Source: Gigaspora margarita (lineage: Eukaryota; Glomeromycota; Glomeromycetes; Diversisporales; Gigasporaceae). From it: 64,000 bases of DNA. The first letter of the stretch is position 1. Each line of letters opens with the position of its first letter. This document shows positions 1 to 11,305 of the stretch, piece by piece. The notes below the pieces were generated by a model that saw only the letters and a list, made by a program, of their open reading frames with translations, ran no database searches and was not told the origin of the DNA. The position numbers and the translations under genes were made by a program. The DNA lies in contig WTPW01000354.1 in assembly GCA_009809945.1 (NCBI GenBank), positions 321,976 to 385,975 on the forward strand. Direction: 5' to 3'.

Positions 1-182
1 AATCTTAATTAAGATTTACAATCTTTAATTTTGAAAACCCTTAATAGTATAAATTAATACTAAACGCAATACATTGCACTTATTTATAATCTTGGATCAA
101 TAATTATTCTAATTTCTACTTCCCCGTTCCTAACTACGTTGCGCAGCTACTTATTCCAGGAATAAAAAATTTTAGTAATGCA

Positions 183-366
183 TATAAATCTGCAGGCCAG
201 GCCGGGTCGGGTATAGTTTTAAATAGGGCCCGGCCTGGTTTATTTCATGGGCTTTTTTTTTTCATGGGCTTTTTTTTTTCACGGGCCGGGCTCGGGCTTA
301 CAAATTATTTTCAGGCTGAGTTTCAGGTCGAAGCAGGCCCAGCCCGGCCTAGCCCATCCTGCACCC
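183..366. repeat. GC-rich inverted-repeat element with poly-T core
   Basis: A short GC-rich island in very AT-rich DNA. Its two ends (about 190-235 and 320-360) carry related GGCCGGGC/GCCCGGCC-type sequence in opposite orientation. Between them, CATGGGC plus a run of T occurs twice in tandem. This looks like a small non-autonomous foldback element. I could not settle a target-site duplication, so the limits are approximate. Confidence 0.45.
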
Positions 367-372
367 TATATG

Positions 373-540
373 TACTAATCACGTGCAGCATATTAGAGGC
401 TTGATCAAATTTGTCCATCTGTCCACTCACGTGATTTAGTATTACATATATAATCACGTGCCACATATTAGAGGCTTGAGAAAAATTTGTCTGTCTGTCC
501 ACTCATATGATTTGTATTACATTGATCATATGTAGCATAG
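373..540. repeat. Tandem duplication, ~78-bp unit
   Basis: Two clear copies and a partial third of a unit containing CACGTG, ATATTAGAGGCTTG and CTGTCCACTCA. The second and third copies have decayed, with CACGTG becoming CATATG-like. No coding potential was seen. Confidence 0.55.
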
Positions 541-689
541 TAGAGAGCTTGGTTACAAACGTAATTTTTTGATCGATCAATCTTTAAGTCGTAACATATT
601 TATTACTCACCTTTAATATTTTTTTTAAAAAAAAAAGAATATATATATATAAATATATATAAGAATATATAGGGTGAGAATATTTCTCA

Positions 690-1050
690 CATATTTCTAC
701 AAAGTTGACAATATCTACTACATATTTTACATGTTTCAACTGAACTACAGTTTGTAATACAGGTTTGAATTCTTAAGTGCTAAAAAAAATTGTACTAACC
801 TTTTTGAACTTGTAAACTGCAAAGTCAACAATGTTTTTTACGTATTTTATGCATTTTAGAAACTACAGTTGTAATACAGATTTAAATTCTTAAGTACTAA
901 AAAAATTGCGCTCGCCATTTTAAACTTTTAAGCTGCAAAGTTGACAATGCCAGGTTTGAATTCTTAAGTACTATAAATTGAAAGTTGCTACTTCATATTT
1001 ATTAATTATTGTAAGGTGCAAAGTCTATAAATTTTTAAGTGCTAAAAAAA
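690..1050. repeat. Degenerate tandem repeat, ~115-bp unit
   Basis: Three imperfect copies of a block that begins near TGCAAAGTTGACAAT and contains GAATTCTTAAGTACTAAAAA. The last copy is shortened. Non-coding. Confidence 0.5.
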
Positions 1051-1392
1051 AGTAAAAATTGGTTTACTGGCTACTTCTAACACTATTAGAATTAACAAAT
1101 TATTTTATTAGGGATGTTAATCACTTCTCTCCATTTTTTTTATCTTGTAATCTCTTGTATTTCTTTATGCATTGAAGCCTTTCAAGAGAAAAGGGCCAGA
1201 AAATAAGATATTTGAGAGCACAGACTCATGACACTGCTACAAATGAGAGTCCAGCTGCATATTCATGTTCTCCAATATCTACTTTAGCTCTTGGGAGCAT
1301 TAAACCCTGAATTTATATACCATAATTGCCCATGCAAGGCAAATAGGGAGTTGTAAACGTGAGCAAATCACATTTTTTGACTCCTATGTTTG

Positions 1393-2418
1393 CTAAATTG
1401 GTATTATTGAAACAAGTCTCTTGCCTTCTATAGTTGTAATAGCAGGACCAGAATAATCAACAAATTTGACAAGAACTGCAATTGGAAGGGAAGGTGGAAC
1501 TTTACCTTCTTCGAACAAAATTTCTTGGATTATATCCATTGTACCATTAACCAAGCCTTGCTTCAGTCCATAGGTTAGCCCTAAGCATAATGTGTGCATT
1601 TCGAGCTAATAGTAGGCAATGCTCAAGACCTTTTGCTATATTAGAATCAGCTTTAGATCCTTCACAACTACCCATAGCAAGGTAAGCATTGATTCTAGCG
1701 ACAGGGCAGTTTAAAGCTCTTAACTTATTATAATTAATCTCATTGACGTCAGTCTTTCGAAACAAAATATGCATTGCTTCTAAAAATTGATTATCCACAT
1801 TAGATGAATCTTCAAGTTGCGTAGTAAGTATTTTTCAATCATCAACTGTTAATTCTCTATCACGAAGATATAGTAAAATATCTCTAAAATGGCATTGCTC
1901 TTCTGAGTTTCCAGATTGACATTGAACAACATCAAGTTTGTAGACCTCCTAAAATTATTTGTATGCAGTAATACTATTATTGGATAGTGAATCTTGTCAA
2001 AGGTTTGATGTGTACATAGGATCATCGAGCACTGGTGGAAGTTGCCCAAGATCACCAATTAAAATGACTAACTGACCACCAAAAGGCTGATCTCGTTGTT
2101 CAGAAAAAGCCTGTCATAACCACATATCAATTAAGAGGAGTGTTCTTTGTCCTACCATACTTTTTTCAACAATAATATAATATTTTACATTTTGCAATTT
2201 TTCTTGTAATTGTTTAGACGTTCACCGTTTATATCAAAATTATTACAATTTACTTGGATAGAAAGTGCTGAATAAATAGTAGTTCCATGAATATTGTATA
2301 CTGCAATCCCAGTTGGTGCAAATATGAGTACAGGTGATTTCTCAGCACTGAGATTTTTTGCCAATTCATTGAGTTGAGCTACAATTGCTTTAATTAAGTA
2401 AGATTTTCCAGTTCTCAC
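1393..2418 (-). pseudogene. Helitron PIF1-type helicase domain
   Basis: A 5'-3' DNA helicase domain of the PIF1 family, C-terminal part of the Helitron protein. Visible motifs in order: Walker A (RTGKSYLI, 2400-2418) preceded by a G-rich lead; motif Ia-like LIFAPTGIAVYNIHGTT; Walker B-like LLLIDM (near 2135) followed by GDLGQLPPVLDDPMY; then LRALNCPVARINA and LLARNAHIMLRANLW; then the terminal block PPSLPIAVLVKFVDYSGPAI. The stop in LIDMWL*QAF sits where the family normally has Arg. Frames change at about 2180, 1800 and 1570, so it is non-functional. Confidence 0.75.
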
Positions 2419-3395
2419 AGTTCCTATTATAATTATTCTAAGAGGTTCTGCATGGTTATTATCTACTGCTGTAGCAATATAATGCGCCTTGATTTGTTTG
2501 AATACCTTTAACTGTTTTTCATTTAAAGTTTGAAAATCTATTTTATCAGCAATTAGATTTTCAGAATCTGTAGTCCCTTTGGCCCTAACATGCTGAAGAA
2601 AGTCAACATGTCTTCATTGTTGAGATTTGAATAACATTACCTGGTATCACCAACCCAATCATAGTTGTTATCTATTGCATGTAAACCCAAGTTTGACTAA
2701 GTATCTATAACCGTATTGGGGCCCATTTCTGCTAAAAACATCCATTCAGATCTAATTTCATTTTTATATTCACTATCTTTCTGTTGCTCATCTTCCTCAT
2801 TACTAGACTTATTATCTTCTATATTATCTATAGGAGAACCTAGCAAATCAGTGGGGTCATTCTCAATCTCTGAAATATAATGCTCAAAGAGATCTGACCA
2901 AACAACTGTAGTGTTCATAGTAAGCTGCTCAAGGCTTCAATGGCAGACATGAAGAAGAACCTTTACATGACAAAATTCTTCCCATTGAGGGCCATTTTGC
3001 AGGGGTGAAGGCTGTGGCCAAATTTGTACAATGTTTTCTTTCTTACATTTGTTCTAGCTACCTCTAATGAACTTGTAGTCCAAATAGAGCTGATAAAGTA
3101 AAACATTTTTAAGTTCATCAAGTCTATCTTAATACTTTTGCAAAAGCGATTTCACGGTTTTTCCAATATCATTACTTATTGAAGATTCGTCCTCATTTCC
3201 AGTACCAGAAAGCAATCGAGATGCATCTTTGTTGAGATTTTGAGAGACAAACTGATGACTAGAATGGTAAAGTGAGATGCCAAGAAGTTGATAGCAAGTT
3301 TCTTGTGCAGAAATACTATGCTCAGCAACAGTATGAAGAAGTAGTCTCTGGAATGAAACAAGTGATAAATCATTAGGGTTGCTGTTACAAAGAAT
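2419..3395 (-). pseudogene. Helitron Rep-helicase linker region
   Basis: This connects Rep to the helicase. In one minus frame the segment just after Rep reads LSLVSFQRLLLHTVAEHSIS followed by AQETCYQLLGISLYHSSHQF, which fits the conserved SAQE(T)..LLG..L..SSR block of Helitron proteins. Further on, MNTTVVWSDLFEHYISEIEN and an acidic Glu/Asp/Ser stretch form a linker. Several frameshifts and stops are present. An overlapping hydrophobic frame at 3176-3373 is only a shadow. Confidence 0.55.
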
Positions 3396-4619
3396 TCATT
3401 TCAATATTTTTGAAAAAGCTTCAGAACATGGTTCTGATTTGCTAGCATATTTAGAGATATATTGAAGAGCTGCATGGGTGCTAAATATTGGTTTCAAATT
3501 GACATTAGTATGCCAACTCTGAAGCTGAATTTGATAATTTGGGTTGATATAGGGATCATTCCTCGCTGTGATAAGCTCTGGATACCCATGATCATCATCA
3601 TATATAACTGTATTTTCCACAATTTCTTTTAGATAACCAAATCGACAATATTGTTCTCCCACACGATTGATACGAAGATATTATGAAGAACTACACTTTG
3701 TGTGATGCAGCAATTTATTAACTAATTCAATATAGTCCTGCAGGTCATCATATAGTTCATTATCACGCTTCTAGCAGGGATGTTTATCAGGTACAGGTGT
3801 GTCGATCCCTGGATTAATTGTAGTGACTAAAGAATCTATATATTGAACCACTTTAACCATTGTATTATTGTCATTTTACATTTTTTTCCATTCGACTGCT
3901 AGTGCTTCTTTCTGTTTTCCAATACTGTGTATATGAGTACTTCCGCGGTATTGCCACTCAAACCTATACCACCAATCTACCAAGTTCTATTTAGGAATTA
4001 ACACCTTTTCCAAAAAAGATTTAAACCGATTTTTAAAAAACCATGTGGCTATATGAGGGTTGTCAATAAGGCCTTGATGTTGCTGTTGGGCTGATACCTC
4101 TGTTTGATTTTCACTATGTGGCATAAGATCATGGAGCTCTGGCCAATATAAATCTGCTGCACTGAATATGAAGAATATTAGTCCTTGTGACCCCAATTGT
4201 CTAATTATATCTGATAATTCAAGCTGTTGTCTGTTCCAAAATTGCTGAGTCCCACATAAACTTTTACCAAACTGTATAACTTGGTCTGCTAGATGAATAT
4301 TGCTTTTATTCATTTTCTGAACTTCTTTAACAGTTAGTTGTTTTCTATTTAAACTTTGCTTAATATATACTCTTCCTCCTTGTAATGCTCTCCATCGCAT
4401 TTGTGAATTCAATGCTAAATATCACCAATGAGTATGTTTTGCAAATCTGGCATCTTTGTATTTTAGCAAATATTGGAAATATTCAGCAGGTTTTACATCT
4501 CTTAACCATTCCGAGCAAAGATCAGCCCTACTATATGGATACAAAGTTGAGAAAGCACGAGTAATGTATCCAGGAGTATAGAATTCATTGATGGGATTGC
4601 CACTAATATTTGGCCATGT
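3396..4619 (-). pseudogene. Helitron Rep (HUH) endonuclease region
   Basis: The rolling-circle nuclease of the Helitron. Reading the minus strand from 4619, WPNISGNPINEFYTPGYIT and YFQYLLKYKDARF open Helitron_like_N. It continues through the frame at 3987-4412 with GTQQFWNRQQLELSDII and SAADLYWPELHDL. The HUH-like metal site (RGSTHIHSI, both His present) lies near 3915-3945. The two-tyrosine motif YISKYASK, with both Tyr and the Lys, lies near 3430-3460. In-frame stops occur at HTHW*YLALN, KKM*ND, HPC*KRD and SSS*YLR, plus a shift near 3990. The catalytic residues survive although the gene is broken. Confidence 0.75.
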
Positions 4620-4621
4620 GA

Positions 4622-5353
4622 TCAGTACATCCCTGGCTTTTTTCTTGCAAGAGCACCATTAATTGCATCATTTTCACGATTAGATAGCAGAGAAACTAGA
4701 ACAAAATTGCATATTATTATATCTTCAGTCTCATTTTCATTATCATTTAACCTTTCATTTTCCATATTTTGAACTTGCTGAAGATAAACATCAATTGGAC
4801 CATTTTCGGGTAATAATTGTAGCGCTTTATTATCAATATCAATGTTAGCGTAATAGCGATTATTTGCTTTTAGCCATAAAAGCACCATGGTAATTTTAGT
4901 ATGATGAACATTAAATTCTCTGAATGCTGGTCCACTTGAAGACTGTCGACACACAACAAGAATATCCAATGATGATGGGTGGCATGGTAGATGTGTTACA
5001 AATTCATACACATTTTGAGGAAAGTTTATTACATTTCCTTTATATGCGTACAGGCCTCCCTAAAGACAATATAATGAGATTACAGAAAATATTTGTGCAA
5101 TCAACATTTCCTCAATCTCGGTAAGATTCTTAAGTTCATCAGGTACATTACCTAGATCCATGTTATTGTCTCCTGAAAACCTTTTTGGGTTACTCTTATT
5201 GCTATAACAACGACGGCATTCTTCACAAACTAATTTAACTGACAGAAAGCACTCATTACATGTGGGGCAAAGTTTATGCTCAAATTTATTTATCTTATTG
5301 CGAAAATTTTGCAAAAGTATATGATCAAATTCATCAATAAATGCTGAAGGCAT
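4622..5353 (-). pseudogene. Helitron DUF6570-like N-terminal segment
   Basis: Two minus-strand frames (5060-5353, then 4622-5011) make one degraded segment with a frameshift between about 5010 and 5060. The first has a cysteine cluster (CPTC...CEEC) followed by VPDELKNLTEIEEMLIAQIF, the typical start of DUF6570 in Helitron-encoded proteins (PxELxxLTxxEExLIAR). In the second, HLPCHPSSLDILVVCR and an Asn/Asp/Glu-rich linker match the transition to Helitron_like_N. There is no independent promoter; it is the upstream part of the Rep-helicase gene. Confidence 0.65.
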
Positions 5354-5464
5354 TCTACAGTATTATTACAAAAAAATTTATATTTAAAATTTTTTAACTT
5401 CATTAATTAACAAATACTAACATTTGTTCATTCTCTTGATTGTTTAAGTGCATATCGATGGTAT

Positions 5465-5659
5465 TTAACAGGCTCTCTGTTTCTTCTTTTGTTCTTTTTT
5501 CTTATCCAAGCATTTTCTACATTCTTCTGCACTTTCCGCATTCTTCTTCTTGCTTTTATTTTTGCGATCTCGAGCAAGACACTTTTTGCATTGATTAGAA
5601 GTTTTGTTTTCTCTGCTTTTATGTTTTTAAAGCACATCATGTGATACCTTGTCTGCCAT
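5465..5659 (-). pseudogene. Helitron N-terminal basic CxxC region
   Basis: In the frame starting with ATG at 5659 this reads as a very basic peptide with two CxxC pairs (QCKKC near residue 23 and ECRKC near residue 46) separated by Lys/Arg-rich sequence. One TAA interrupts it at codon 11. An overlapping open frame (5428-5640) is longer but lacks the cysteine spacing, so I prefer the interrupted frame. Such basic zinc-binding leaders often precede Helitron proteins. The assignment rests mainly on position. Confidence 0.4.
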
Positions 5660-6129
5660 TACTTTTTCTAAAAATTTATTTATAAAATATTGCAATAACT
5701 TTTTTTGATCTTTATTAATTTTCTTTGCAATATTTAAATGGGATTCTGTAAAATTGAACGCATCGTTACCATTGAGAGAATAGTGTATGATATATCTGAT
5801 TTATATCTGTCATCAAGTGATATTAGCAAGTAATTCGGATAATGCCCGATCACTTTATCACAGAGGTTAATTAATAATACCCTGATCTGTATGTGAATAA
5901 GTATAAACTTTGTTTTAACTAATCTCGAAAAGGTTTTAGTTTCGATTTCAGGATTTTATATATAATTTTAGGTTATGTGAACCAAAAGAATCTCTACAAA
6001 TACTTAGTTGAATGCATGATATTGTAAATAATTCAGGCACTATCAATATTTTATTGTTTACTTTGTGATTATACTCATGATATACATTTCAATCTAATCC
6101 ATAGGTTAGAAAACTCATACAGGAAGTCA
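5660..6129. other. AT-rich stretch with decayed foldback copy
   Basis: No gene seen. At about 5845-5925, a CCCGATCACTTTATCA start and a TATGTGAATAAGTATAAACTTTG core resemble one arm of the foldback element at 12717-12854, so this may be an old half copy. Confidence 0.35.
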
Positions 6130-6370
6130 TGAAAATTCTGTGTTGGAAGACTTCAGAGTGCATCAGAATCATAGTAGGTTGGATCAGAATCGATCAATTT
6201 TGCCTCAAGATCATAAAAATTTTATGTACTAATAAATAATATTCACTCATTAAGTAAAAAAATGCCCAGCTAATAATTTTGCTATAGAATTTGCTAACAA
6301 CTAGGGCTAAATGCCAACCTAGGTCTGATGCATCTGACCTAGAATTTTTGGTGCCCTCCTTTAAAATTCT
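6130..6370 (+). repeat. Dispersed repeat, copy 1
   Basis: About 220 bp are similar to 37378-37590 in the same orientation. Shared landmarks include GAGTGCATC, GATCAATTTTGCC, CAAGATCATAAAAA, GCTAACAACTA and TGATGCATCTGACC. Where the copies differ, this one mostly has T or A where the other has C or G. No ORF was recognised. Confidence 0.6.
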
Positions 6371-6427
6371 AGAATAGAATTATTTTAAGGGACTGTGCCA
6401 AAGACAGACATCAAAATCTTTAATATA

Positions 6428-6580
6428 CTGGGTGGGTGAAAAGTCTCTATACAGGATCTTGTTTTATTTTGATATATTTTGGTAATAACTATTTCATTAA
6501 GCTAGTATATTGCAAATAAAACTTTATTATTGGTAGAGATAATAAAAAAAGGTTGTATAAAGACTTATTTACCCACTTGG
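6428..6580. mobile_element. Tc1/mariner-like MITE
   Basis: A 153-bp element flanked by TA on both sides (6426-6427 and 6581-6582). Its ends are imperfect inverted repeats of about 30 bp, GGGTGGGTGAAAAGTCTC at the left against CAAGTGGGTAAATAAGTC on the complement at the right. A TA duplication and terminal GTGGGTxAAxAAGTCT are typical of Tc1/mariner-derived miniature elements. No coding capacity. Confidence 0.6.
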
Positions 6581-6650
6581 TATATTTGTGATAACATTTA
6601 TCCAAAATTAAATTTATCTGCTAGCTGTTTTGACTCTGTCAGTCAAGAAA

Positions 6651-6725
6651 TATAGCCTGGTACTGGCACTACTTATATAGCCTAGTACTAGCACTACTTA
6701 TAAAGCCTGGTACTGGCACTACTTA
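6651..6725. repeat. Tandem repeat, ~29 bp x 3
   Basis: Three copies of a unit containing TAGCCTGGTACTGGCACTAC. The middle copy differs by G-to-A changes (CTAGTACTAGC). Confidence 0.7.
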
Positions 6726-7014
6726 ATACTCAATAGGTACTGTGACTGAATTAGTATAAAAAAATTGAACTAAATTATTATAAAAATTTAAAATAAAAAA
6801 AAAATTGGACTGTATAGTGTATAAATTTAAAATAAGAAAAAATGGACCAAAATAGTGTAAAATTTTAAAAAAGTTTTTATTTTTTTTGAGGCATTGTGAG
6901 TGAGCAGAATTAATAATATATATATATAAAAAATTTAAAAGCAGTATTGATCAACAATAAAATATAATTTATAATATCATATAAATAATTTTATTAAAAA
7001 TAAAATAAAGATTA

Positions 7015-7095
7015 TTATGTTTAAAATTTGCAAATAAAATTATTTAATTAGTTGCAATGTGCAATAAAATAAATTGAACTTCAGATACTGTATTG
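7015..7095. repeat. Fragment of the hAT-like family seen at 17004
   Basis: AAAATTTGCAAATAAAATTA, then TTAGTTGCAATGTGCAATAA and TCAGATACTG match the right end of the element at 17004-17926. Only this end is recognisable. The DNA around it (7096-7700) is AT-rich and shows nothing else. Confidence 0.5.
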
Positions 7096-8425
7096 AGTAT
7101 ATTTCAAATTTTAAATAATTTATTGTATATTTTCAAATTATTAAATTTATTTTTTTCATTTTTTGATTTTCAAATTATTGATAAGCTTAAAATTTGTATA
7201 TTGTTTTGTTTTTAAATAAATGTTACTTATTTTATCTAAAATCAGATATTGAATTATTAATTCTGTTACTCTCCATTAAATATAGATAGTTTTATAACAA
7301 TAGAAGCTTTTGCAAATTATTAAACAAAACTCTAATAATTTTTTAATTTTATTTGGTTAAATCTATAGGCAATTTTTATGTCTTACTAAATAGAGTATTA
7401 TAAAAGTTAAATAAAAGAAATTTAAGAAATTTTTATTTGTAAATAAGATAGATCATTTGACTTATTCACAAAAAAAAAAATTAAAATTAAAAAGTAAAGA
7501 TATACAAAAATTAAAATTTTTGCTCTGGACACATAACAGTTCCTGTTAACCTAGTCTACTATCCTCGATATGCTTAATCCCAAAGTTTAAAAAAAGTTAA
7601 TCTGTAAGCCGAAAAGAATGTTTTGCTTAAAGTTTATAGTAAATTTATATGTTTTTATTATAATTTTTATTATGAATTAATACTCATATATTAAGAGGTG
7701 TGACATATTCCCTGACTGATATATGCCATTTATAAAACATATTATATTTAAAGCATATTTGCCATAAATTTCATTTATTACACAGATGTTATTTATTTCA
7801 TATATTACATTTATATTATATATACTATATATTTTATTAGTAGTAGATATTGCATATATTGCACATGTAATAGATATAGCTCGTTATATTTGTGAAAAAT
7901 CAAAATGTATAAAAGTAGCCAATGTGGACCCCAAGTTCAACATTGAGTTTTCATACTCTTTCAATAATAAAAACAAATATTTACTACACAAATTAAATAG
8001 TTATTAGTATCTTTATATACTTTTAATTGTTGCCTCTTTCATAATTGCAAATTGCCAAAAATCTTCTTTGATAAGTTTTCTTGAAAAATGCCTTTCAACT
8101 TAGTTAAATCACAGTAACAAGTGAGGTTATACAAAGTGTTCACTAACTAAGGTCGCTCTAGTTATCTAATATTTTTGAAGAAGTAAATTTAGAATAACTA
8201 TGGGAATAACCAGAAATTTACTTTTATTTCTACTATTGTTATTTTGAATTTTAAATAAAAAAAATTGGAATAAAAAAAAATAATAATAAAAAAAAAGTGA
8301 ATAAAAAAACTATGTTTTTTTACTTTATTTATTTTTTGGTTTGTTTATTGATTTTTTTATGTTCCTACTAGCAGATAAGTATTGAAATTATAATTTTGGA
8401 GTTTATCACAAATTATAATAGATGG
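7096..8425. other. AT-rich DNA, no gene recognised
   Basis: Very AT-rich, with homopolymer runs. A 73-codon open frame at 7786-8007 is built from TA-rich low-complexity sequence and resembles no family, so I do not call it a gene. Confidence 0.4.
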
Positions 8426-8429
8426 TGCC

Positions 8430-8795
8430 TATTATAATCTGTGAAGATTATACTTGTTAAATATTTGCACAAATTTTTTGCTTAAAATCTGTGAAGAACT
8501 ACAAAATCTAAATTTTAAAGATCTTTGCAATTTTTTAAACAAGATTCTGCACTTATTTGATAAATTTGTAAATTACTACAGATTATTAATATTTTTAATT
8601 TTCTTATTCTATTATAATCTGCGAATATTATACTTTTTAAATATTTTCACAGATTTTTGGCAAAAAATCTGCAAAGAACTACAAAAATCTAAATTTTGAA
8701 GATCTTTGCAATTTTTAAACAAAATTCTGCACTTATTTGATATATTTGAACATTACTGCAAATTATTAATGTTTTTATTTTTCTGATAATATAAT
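8430..8795. repeat. Tandem duplication, ~181-bp unit
   Basis: Two adjacent copies (8430-8611 and 8612-8795) that both start TATTATAATCTG. They share AAAATCTG, AAGAACTACAAAA, AGATCTTTGCAATTTTT and TTCTGCACTTATTTGAT. An open frame through them has no family resemblance. Confidence 0.7.
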
Positions 8796-8819
8796 TTATA
8801 TTTATGTGGCTAAGTGGTA

Positions 8820-10760
8820 TTACTCTTGGGATTGTATAGGTTTTATGTATTTTTCTGATATAATTCTTTGTGATCTTCTTGTCCATAATGGAAAAGAAAT
8901 AAGTATTAATTGTTGTGATTTTAAATAGTGACTCTGGTCCATAGTAGTCATAGATAGTCTTGTAAATACATAGTATAGTCTCAATATCATGTATTGCTTG
9001 AAGTCTGCTGCATCCTTTGAGTAAATGGGAAGGTGTGTACTACCTCTTTGTTTAGTAACTATAGAGTACATAGTAGTAGCAGTTTGTCTTTAGTTATTTT
9101 AAAGTATGATTCTAGTACTCTTTTGAAAGTGTATCTGGATCAAAGGCTTCTACTTTATACCCCAGATATTGTAGTTCCATACATTCCATTATTGGAAACA
9201 TAGCTTGCCATTGTTTCTTCAACTTTTTTGGGTCCTCTGGTAACAGAATTAATATGTGCTCAAAGTATATGTCTGGCAATAATTTGAACTTGAATTTTTG
9301 TTATATTGCTCTAATGATCTGTCTTGTATCATACCTATCTCTAATTGGTAACTTGAAGGGTAGTATATTTCTTATTAAATCAGATATAAGCTTGGTCCTA
9401 TCCAGTAGTTCAATTAATTCTTTACTAATAGATTCTCTAATTTCCACTCTTATTTTTATAAATAATAACTATATTTTGATTTTTGCGAATTCTCCCAAAT
9501 AAAGCAACTATTTTATATTATATTTTTATTTATGTTAGCTATATATTTTGATTTTTTAAAAAGTCAATTGCCAGTTTTTGTTTTAGTTTCAGAAAGATCT
9601 AGTTCCTGTTTGGTTTACTAGTTACTAGCATGTTATACAACCTTTTGTACCTTTTTATCACTTTGTGGAGCATTAATTCAAATTTAATTTAGTGCTATGG
9701 CCTTATTACTGTACATCTAGTGAATGTTCTAAAAAAAGCTCTGTTCTTAAATTCTAGTTTTGTTCTGATTGCAACTAGTATTGGGTTGTTCATTGAGAGT
9801 ATTGTACATTTTTGTTTTATTACTTTTTTTATTACCTCTAAGTCTTAAAAGGCTTGAATTATTTTATCATAGTTGATTGGTCTTCATTGAATTCCTCTTT
9901 ATCCTGTACCACTTTAAGTTTCTGGGCCCATTCTTTTACTAGCTCTTCTTACTCATTGTCTCTCATGTGTTTTTTCTTTACTACTTTGCTATAGCTCCTT
10001 GGTTGTATATCATAGAGATTATTTTCTTCTACTGTGATGTTTGATTTGGTTTCTATCTTGTCTGTAGGGTATCAATCTTGTGTATCAAGTACTAGTATAT
10101 CAGAGTATAGATAAACACATCTTTATTGAGTATAGATAATGGCCTGTTTGCTATACTTGTATCTATTACTTGTTGAAATAGTACTTTGAGACATTTTCCT
10201 TATGTTTAGGATCTTCTATATATTGTTTGTTTGTAATATAGTTTATGTAAGAGAATTCAATCCGTTCCTGCACTATTTATGGGTTGTCAAATGAAAATTT
10301 TATTTCCTCCTGATCTAATATTACTATAACCTGAATATTTCTGGTTTTGCCTAAGGGTGATATCATATTGCTTTTATTTTTTAGGGTTTTTAGCTAATTT
10401 TCTTATAGATGGGTTTAGATTTGTTGTAAAATAACTCACATTGTGAGTTGGTTATTAAGTATTTCAAAGCTGCTCAGTTTTCTGTCTTTTTTGAATAGGA
10501 GGCAGTTGCAGTCTATATCCATTTGTGCTGATATATAAGTGGTCTTTGTCTCTATTTCTGTCTCTATATTGTCATTAACTATAGTTGCTGACTTGGTCAG
10601 CACCTGTTTGTCAAGAGAAGGTATTGTGTAGTTGGTTTTTTGCTTCTAGCTCTTTTTATTTTATTCAAATAGGACTTCTTCTAGTCTTAATTGCTATCTT
10701 TGTGAAGTTTTCAAGTGCCCTCTGGTATAGCCTTGTACTTAATTGAATATCTTCTAATTC
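8820..10760 (-). pseudogene. Unrecognised degraded protein-coding region
   Basis: The minus strand keeps protein-like stretches over nearly 2 kb in the order expected for one decayed gene. These include MDIDCNCLLFKKDRKLSSFE (about 10500), DQEEIKFSFDNP*IVQERIE (about 10270), KVVKKKHMRDNE*EELVKEW (about 9950), ISKELIELLDRTKLISDLIR (about 9400), and LLPDIYFEHILILLPEDPKK then WQAMFPIMECMELQYLGYKV (about 9150-9270). The composition is rich in charged residues with normal amino-acid balance, unlike random AT-rich DNA. Stops and frameshifts are many. I do not recognise the family. A retroelement Gag-like or accessory transposon protein is possible, but that is only a guess. Confidence 0.45.
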
Positions 10761-11229
10761 TTGTTAAAAATTTTTTTTAAATTCATGTACAACTAATTAT
10801 TGGTGAAAGGTTTTTCTAATATATCAAGTTGTTTTTATATTGCACTTATTTGTATTAGAACCCATGAATATCTACTACTATTACTAGAAAAAATATCTGC
10901 AAATATAAAAAATTCATTGTACAATTTGATTAAACAAGTAATTAATAATAATAAAACTTTAACTCCAAGATTATTTACTGCAGGTAATAGTCTTATTAGT
11001 TATTATTATATTATATTTTATTTAAGGGTTTAAGTCTTTATGCACCCATATAGCCATGCACCCCATAATTAGCTAATCAAATTTAATTATAGAAATAACA
11101 AAATTTTAAAGTCTTTTTATATGAAATTACATAATTTTTTTTTGTTTATTATATTTATTATAAAAAAGGACCAAAATTAATACAAAATTGACACCCAAAA
11201 ATTTTTTTATGCTATTATATTTAGAGAAA
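10761..11229. other. AT-rich DNA, no gene recognised
   Basis: Contains an open frame at 10800-11033 with no recognisable family. Nothing else is supported apart from a ~50-bp similarity (about 11149-11198) to 32660-32705 in the same orientation. Confidence 0.35.
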
Positions 11230-11275
11230 TTCTAGGCATCTCTAGCTAGAGATATATAACTTATATATCTCTAGC
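11230..11275 (+). repeat. 46-bp repeat, inverted mate at 32608
   Basis: A near-palindromic block (TTCTAGGCATCTCTAGCTAG, then GAGATATATAAC and its complement). Its reverse complement occurs at 32608-32652 with a single indel. The two copies bracket the MULE pseudogene and the whole satellite array. Confidence 0.7.
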
Positions 11276-11305
11276 TTTTGGACCCATCATATAACATGAA
11301 TATTA

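Larger units (their letters stand above)
1393..5659 (-). mobile_element. Decayed Helitron, minus strand
   Basis: All the coding modules of an autonomous Helitron appear in the right order on the minus strand: a zinc-binding N-terminus, a DUF6570-like segment, Helitron_like_N, an HUH Rep nuclease, a linker and a PIF1-type helicase. The frame is broken by several stops and frameshifts, so no full protein can be made. I could not identify the 5'-TC and 3'-CTRR ends, so the interval covers only the coding remnants. Helitrons transpose as rolling-circle elements through a single Rep-helicase protein. Confidence 0.85.

Noticed and set aside
3396..3870. Alternative genetic code with TAA/TAG as Gln
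   Set aside because: Several stops fall at possible Gln positions, but frameshifts, TGA stops and missense transitions occur in the same genes. Decay of pseudogenes explains it better.
4924..5124. Plus-strand open frame across the Helitron
   Set aside because: Shadow of the minus-strand Helitron coding frame.
7786..8007. 73-codon hydrophobic open frame
   Set aside because: Low-complexity TA repeats, no family resemblance.
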